A DNA stretch of 61,711 nt from an uncultured Eubacteriales bacterium (lineage in GTDB: Bacteria; Bacillota; Clostridia; Oscillospirales; CAG-272): contig URDX01000010.1 in assembly GCA_900546695.1 (NCBI GenBank), forward strand, positions 1-61,711, written 5' to 3'. The notes under the pieces are model-generated. The model was given only the letters and a program-made list of their open reading frames with translations, had not been told where the DNA came from and did not search any database. Made by a program: the position numbers and the translations under genes. The number at the start of each line of letters is the position of its first letter. Positions within the stretch are counted from its first letter, which is position 1. Of this stretch, positions 58,479 through 61,711 are shown piece after piece.

Positions 58479-58698
58479 GGCGGGAGATAAAAAAGATGCA
58501 GAAGCGTCGAAAATCGTCACGTCGCCGTACAAGCGTACGGCAGAGGCGATTTTCGACGGTAGAAAAAGCGAAAACATTATTTCGCCTTTTAAAGGAATCC
58601 GCAAGGATTCCGACATCATTCAGCAAATCAGATTATACTAAAGCCGTCACTCAATAACTTGTTTTCGCTTTTTCGGTCGGCGCTTTTTTAACCCAGCC
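58479..58698. repeat. Structured intergenic repeat, full-length copy 5 (220 bp)
   Basis: Ends GGCGGGAGATAAAAAAG and CTTTTTTAACCCAGCC. Module A: TCGAAAATCG (58507-58516) with CGATTTTCGA (58547-58556). Module B: GAAAAAGCGAAAAC (58562-58575) with GTTTTCGCTTTTTC (58661-58674), enclosing GGAATCC/GGATTCC (58594-58611). The right end is 6 bases from the stop codon at 58705. Confidence 0.85.
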
Positions 58699-58704
58699 AA
58701 GGCT

Positions 58705-59685
58705 TTACTCGTCACACGGTTGGTAACACAGCTTGTTGGTTATACTCGCAACAAGCGAAGCGCCGCTGAGCCCGCGCGCCGCGTACAGGCGCGGGATGGT
58801 CATATTCGTTCTTCCGCCGAGCGGCTCTGCGGGGCGTGCGAGATATGCAGCGTCGAAAAATTCGGACGCGATGCGGGTGACCATAGTGTTCCATTTGCCC
58901 GTCGGGTATGCCATGCTGCGGCAGGGAACGCCCGTTATCTCCTCGATACGGCGGACCGACTCGGAAAGCTCGTCATAAACTCGGCCCTCGTCCTCGTTTG
59001 CAAGCACGCAGTGATTCGCGGTATGACTGCCGAAGCGCACAAGACCGCTGTCCGACATCTCCTTTATCTGCTCGGTGGTGAGATAGCCGGGGGTGTCTAT
59101 CATGTTGGTTATCATGAATACCGTCGCCTTTGCGCCGTGCGCCTTGAGTATCGGGAACATGGTGGTGTAGTTATCCTCATAGCCGTCGTCGAAGGTCACA
59201 AGCACCGCGGGGCGGTCTTTCGGCGCGTATTCGTCCGCGAAAAGGAAGGAATAGCCCGCATTTGTGATGGCGGTGAGCTGGTCGTCAAACTCCGCGGGGC
59301 GGACGAACAGCGAGGTATAATCATTAAACGGGGTCTCCATTATCAGGTGGTACATAATGCCCACGGGCAGATATCCGCCCTCCGCATTTTCCGCCTCCGT
59401 ACACGCCCCGGGAACGTCGCGGCTCAGCAGCTCCCGCAGTATCTCGTCGTCGGTCTGAATCTCTTCGGCAGGCTCGGTTTCGGGCTCGGTCTCGGGTTCT
59501 GTCTCGGGTACTGTCGTCTCCGGCTCGGTCGTCTCGGGCTCGGTGGTGACCTCGGTCGTAGCTTCGGTCTCGGCGGTAGTCTCGTCTCCGTCGCCGCCTC
59601 CGCATGAGCAGAGAAGCGCAGCCGCGGTCATCGCCGCAAGCGCAAAAGCAATTATCTTAGTCGTGATGCTGTTTCCGGTTTTCAT
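58705..59685 (-). CDS. Polysaccharide deacetylase lipoprotein (NodB domain)
   Basis: 326 residues. Lipoprotein signal with lipobox ALLCSC near 26, then a Thr/Glu/Pro spacer of repeated TEPE/ETTE units to about residue 75. The NodB domain has VLVTFDDGYEDNYT (Asp pair) near 165, FGSHTANHCVL (HxxxH zinc ligands) near 215 and MAYPTGKWN. It should remove acetyl groups from GlcNAc-containing surface polymers. Next to the O-acetylation genes at 55678-58354, so this locus tunes acetylation of envelope glycans. Confidence 0.92.
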   Translation of the reverse strand: MKTGNSITTKIIAFALAAMTAAALLCSCGGGDGDETTAETEATTEVTTEPETTEPETTVPETEPETEPETEPAEEIQTDDEILRELLSRDVPGACTEAENAEGGYLPVGIMYHLIMETPFNDYTSLFVRPAEFDDQLTAITNAGYSFLFADEYAPKDRPAVLVTFDDGYEDNYTTMFPILKAHGAKATVFMITNMIDTPGYLTTEQIKEMSDSGLVRFGSHTANHCVLANEDEGRVYDELSESVRRIEEITGVPCRSMAYPTGKWNTMVTRIASEFFDAAYLARPAEPLGGRTNMTIPRLYAARGLSGASLVASITNKLCYQPCDE

Positions 59686-59714
59686 GGGTAAATATGTAGC
59701 CTTTCGTGTTCTGC

Positions 59715-59773
59715 GGGGATGTTAAAAGGTCCTATCGGATTTCTCGCCGCTCCGAACATTTTTACCCATCCCC
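59715..59773. repeat. Short inverted-repeat element resembling termini of the structured family
   Basis: GGGGATGTTAAAAGG and, inverted, CATTTTTACCCATCCCC with about 30 bases between. The termini resemble copy 3 (GGGGAT...CATTTTTAACATTCCC), but no module A or B stem remains. Possibly a minimal derivative. Confidence 0.45.
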
Positions 59774-59784
59774 TATTGAATTAA

Positions 59785-59824
59785 GCGGGCTGTTAAAAAC
59801 AAGTTATTTTACAGCCCGTTTTAC
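59785..59824. terminator. Hairpin CGGGCTGT / ACAGCCCG
   Basis: Stem CGGGCTGTTAAAA with TTTTACAGCCCG, followed by TTTTA. It lies about 60 bases beyond the stop of the 59881 gene. Confidence 0.6.
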
Positions 59825-59880
59825 TGCTTTTCGTTATGTCGGCACTGCGGCAAGTGCAAACGCCGCCCCCGCTCGAGGGC

Positions 59881-60093
59881 TTACTTTACCGTGCCGCGGT
59901 GCCATTCAGCATTTATCTCGGCGAGCTCCTTTTTGCCCTCGATATACGGGCGATAGATATCCTCGGTCGAGCCGCCGCCACGAACATCGCAGCCGTCGCA
60001 GCCCGCGCAGCCGCCGCAGCCGAGCCCGTCGCGGATTATCCGCTCGCGTTCCTCGCGCGTTGTATCCTTAATGAGAATCGAACGCTTTGACAT
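59881..60093 (-). CDS. Small CxxCxxCxxC protein
   Basis: 70 residues. MSKRSILIKDTTREERERII is a basic-acidic helix, followed by GLGCGGCAGCDGCDVRGGG with cysteines every third residue (26, 29, 32, 35) and a C-terminal IYRPYIEGKKELAEINAEW. ATG 60093 follows GGAGGAAATGTA, and a good promoter is at 60221-60249. The four-Cys spacing could bind a metal or Fe-S cluster, or be a site of modification. No family name is certain. No maturase, radical-SAM or transporter gene is next to it. Confidence 0.8.
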   Translation of the reverse strand: MSKRSILIKDTTREERERIIRDGLGCGGCAGCDGCDVRGGGSTEDIYRPYIEGKKELAEINAEWHRGTVK

Positions 60094-60220
60094 TACATTT
60101 CCTCCGTCTGCTTCATACATTCGGCGACGCTCCGCCGCCGTTGAATGCAGTCTGCACAATTTTGTAAACATATATGCATCGGCACGGTCGGTGATACCGC
60201 CGTATCGGGGTTCATATGCT

Positions 60221-60249
60221 ATTATAGCGTATATCGTCACGTTTATCAA
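60221..60249 (-). promoter_or_regulatory. Promoter of the small Cys-rich protein gene
   Basis: Reverse strand TTGATA (60249-60244), 17-base spacer, TATAAT (60226-60221). Confidence 0.75.
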
Positions 60250-60331
60250 GGGGCATGTGGAAATATTTTTCAAGTGTTTAGGCAGCCGACACGATGCGCT
60301 GTCGAAAATTAGATTGTTTTCTGAAAACATA

Positions 60332-60360
60332 ATGACAACGGACAAAAAATGTGTTATAAT
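60332..60360 (+). promoter_or_regulatory. Promoter of the SPFH gene
   Basis: ATGACA (60332-60337), 17-base spacer, TATAAT (60355-60360). Confidence 0.7.
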
Positions 60361-60431
60361 GTGCAAGGTATGACAGTCTGCGGCGATGCATGCGGCACGC
60401 GCGGGCTCTGAAATCGAAAGGGGATAAATTC

Positions 60432-61652
60432 ATGGGACTTATTAAGGCAGGAGTCGGCGCACTCGGCGGAACGCTCGCCGACCAGTGGAAGGAATTTTTC
60501 TATTGCGATGCACTTCCGAACGACGTGCTCATGCGTCGCGGACACAAGCAGATAACGGGTCGCTCCTCTAACACCAAGGGCAACGATAACATCATCACAA
60601 ACGGCTCGGGCATCGCCGTTGCCGACGGTCAGTGTATGATAATCGTCGAGCAGGGAAAGATAGTCGAGGTCTGCGCAGAGCCCGGTGAGTTCACGTACGA
60701 CAGCTCCACAGAGCCCTCTATATTCTCCGGCAAGCTCGGCGAGAGCATCAAGCAGACCTTCAAGACCATAGGCAAGCGCTTTACATACGGCGGCGACACA
60801 GGCAAGGATCAGCGCGTCTACTACTTCAATACGAAGGAGATAATCGGCAACAGGTTCGGAACATCGAACCCCATCATCTTTGAGGTAATGAACAAGCGCA
60901 TCGGTCTCAGCCGCACCGTTCAGGTTCGCTGCAACGGCGTTTATACATATGTCATCTCCGACCCGCTGCTCTTCTATACGAGACTGTGCGGAAACGTTAC
61001 GGAGGAATTCACCCGCGATCAGATAGACGATCAGCTCAAGGTCGAGTTCGTCGACGCGCTCCAGCCCGCGCTCGGTGCGCTCGCTGAGCTCGAGCTGCGC
61101 CCGGCGCAGCTACCCGCAAAGGTAAACGAGCTCAAGGCGGCTATGAACGACGCGCTCAAGCAGGAGTGGGCAGAGAACCGCGGTATCTCGGTCGAAAAGA
61201 TAGCGCTCAACCCCATCACGCTCACAGATGAGGATATGAAGAAGATCAACGAGATCGAGGATGCGGCAAGCATCGGCTCGAATCCGTTCGTCATGGCGGG
61301 CAGAATGACCAACGCTACCGCCGACGCAATGCAGACCGCGGCAGGAAACGACGCAGGCGCAATGACCGGCTTTATGGGTATGGGAATGGTCGGAATGGGA
61401 GGACAGGGCGGCTTCGGCGCCGCGCAGAACCTCTATGCCGCAGGTGTTCAGCAGGCTCAGCAGAATCAGCCTGCACAGCAGGGCGCAGCCGATTCATGGA
61501 AGTGCTCCTGCGGCGCGACCTCTACGGGTAAGTTCTGCCCGGAGTGCGGCGCTGCCCGCCCCGAGGCAAACGGTTGGACCTGCTCGTGCGGAACTGTAAA
61601 CAACGGAAAATTCTGTCAAAACTGTGGTGCAAAGAAGCCCGAGGGATGCTAA
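60432..61652 (+). CDS. SPFH-domain protein with two C-terminal zinc ribbons
   Basis: 406 residues. Residues ~20-290 match the SPFH/band-7-like 'virion core protein' group (WKEFFYCDALPNDVLMRRG, GSGIAVADGQCMIIVEQGK, FFYTRLCG-like DPLLFYTRLCG). A Gly/Met/Gln-rich linker follows near 310-350. Then two zinc ribbons: WKCSCGATSTGKFCPECGA and WTCSCGTVNNGKFCQNCGA. No membrane anchor is visible. Relatives are thought to organise membrane-linked assemblies; the exact role is unknown. ATG 60432 follows AAAGGGG; the upstream frame lacks a ribosome site. Confidence 0.9.
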   Translation: MGLIKAGVGALGGTLADQWKEFFYCDALPNDVLMRRGHKQITGRSSNTKGNDNIITNGSGIAVADGQCMIIVEQGKIVEVCAEPGEFTYDSSTEPSIFSGKLGESIKQTFKTIGKRFTYGGDTGKDQRVYYFNTKEIIGNRFGTSNPIIFEVMNKRIGLSRTVQVRCNGVYTYVISDPLLFYTRLCGNVTEEFTRDQIDDQLKVEFVDALQPALGALAELELRPAQLPAKVNELKAAMNDALKQEWAENRGISVEKIALNPITLTDEDMKKINEIEDAASIGSNPFVMAGRMTNATADAMQTAAGNDAGAMTGFMGMGMVGMGGQGGFGAAQNLYAAGVQQAQQNQPAQQGAADSWKCSCGATSTGKFCPECGAARPEANGWTCSCGTVNNGKFCQNCGAKKPEGC

Positions 61653-61657
61653 ATCTC

Positions 61658-61711
61658 GGGGAGAGATAAAAAAGATGCAGAAGCGTCGAAAATCGTCACG
61701 TCGCCGTACAA
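61658..61711. repeat. Structured intergenic repeat, copy 6 (cut by window end)
   Basis: GGGGAGAGATAAAAAAGATG followed by the left arm TCGAAAATCG and GCCGTACAA of module A. It begins 5 bases after the stop of the SPFH gene. From GATAAAAAAGATG to the window end it matches copy 5 almost base for base. Confidence 0.8.

Overview
The window looks like a chromosome segment of a Gram-positive anaerobe of the class Clostridia (Oscillospiraceae/Ruminococcaceae-like). This is inferred from the low-GC Gram-positive layout around ffh-rpsP-khpA, a lysine riboswitch, strong AAAGGAGG ribosome sites, vegetative TTGACA-N17-TATAAT promoters, dockerin-bearing secreted proteins and many ABC half-transporters. Most of the window is GC-rich. 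Bases 1 to about 5,700 are clearly AT-richer and read as an acquired island.

Bases 1-9,355: a decayed AlbA_2 gene, then two pairs of exporter-type ABC half-transporters pointing away from each other. Between them is a cassette of a branched hairpin array, a four-helix-bundle gene and a TIGR04076-type gene, bracketed by 26-bp imperfect direct repeats. Bases 9,456-12,100: housekeeping SRP/ribosome genes (ylxM, ffh, rpsP, khpA), followed by relics of a serine recombinase and a zinc-ribbon gene. Bases 12,896-15,628: a polar amino-acid ABC importer under a lysine riboswitch, so very probably a lysine importer. Bases 15,784-17,760: a CDP-alcohol phosphatidyltransferase, tRNA-Trp with a second hairpin-array copy, and a truncated group II intron next to a terminator. 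Bases 17,934-29,350: acyl-ACP thioesterase, aldolase, an orphan MazF, nrdR, a hemolysin III protein, another ABC exporter pair, a HAD/C_GCAxxG fusion, and a cysteine desulfurase with a DUF3343 partner.

Bases 29,801-35,086 hold a four-gene operon: PAP2 phosphatase, asparagine-synthetase homologue, D-aspartate-ligase-like ATP-grasp enzyme and a MurE with an atypical DNPD motif. This fits a peptidoglycan cross-bridge (D-Asp/D-Asn) module. It is followed by envelope genes (NAGPA-type glycosidase, MltG, CPBP protease), a folate enzyme, a DJ-1 protein, an aminotransferase, trpS, a WecA/TagO-type transferase and a degenerate M23 protein. Bases 51,695-55,272 encode two tandem secreted paralogues with a papain-like fold that has lost its catalytic triad and carries C-terminal dockerins. 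Last come an MBOAT/DHHW O-acetylation pair, a polysaccharide deacetylase, a small CxxCxxCxxC protein and an SPFH/zinc-ribbon protein.

The most unusual signal is a family of structured intergenic repeats (full length 217-220 bp) with at least six copies between 35,201 and the window end. The copies have terminal inverted repeats and two separable stem modules whose arms change together between copies. Their ends lie within a few bases of stop codons. Five short degenerate tandem arrays (10, 13, 15, 16 and 20-bp units) also sit in intergenic DNA.
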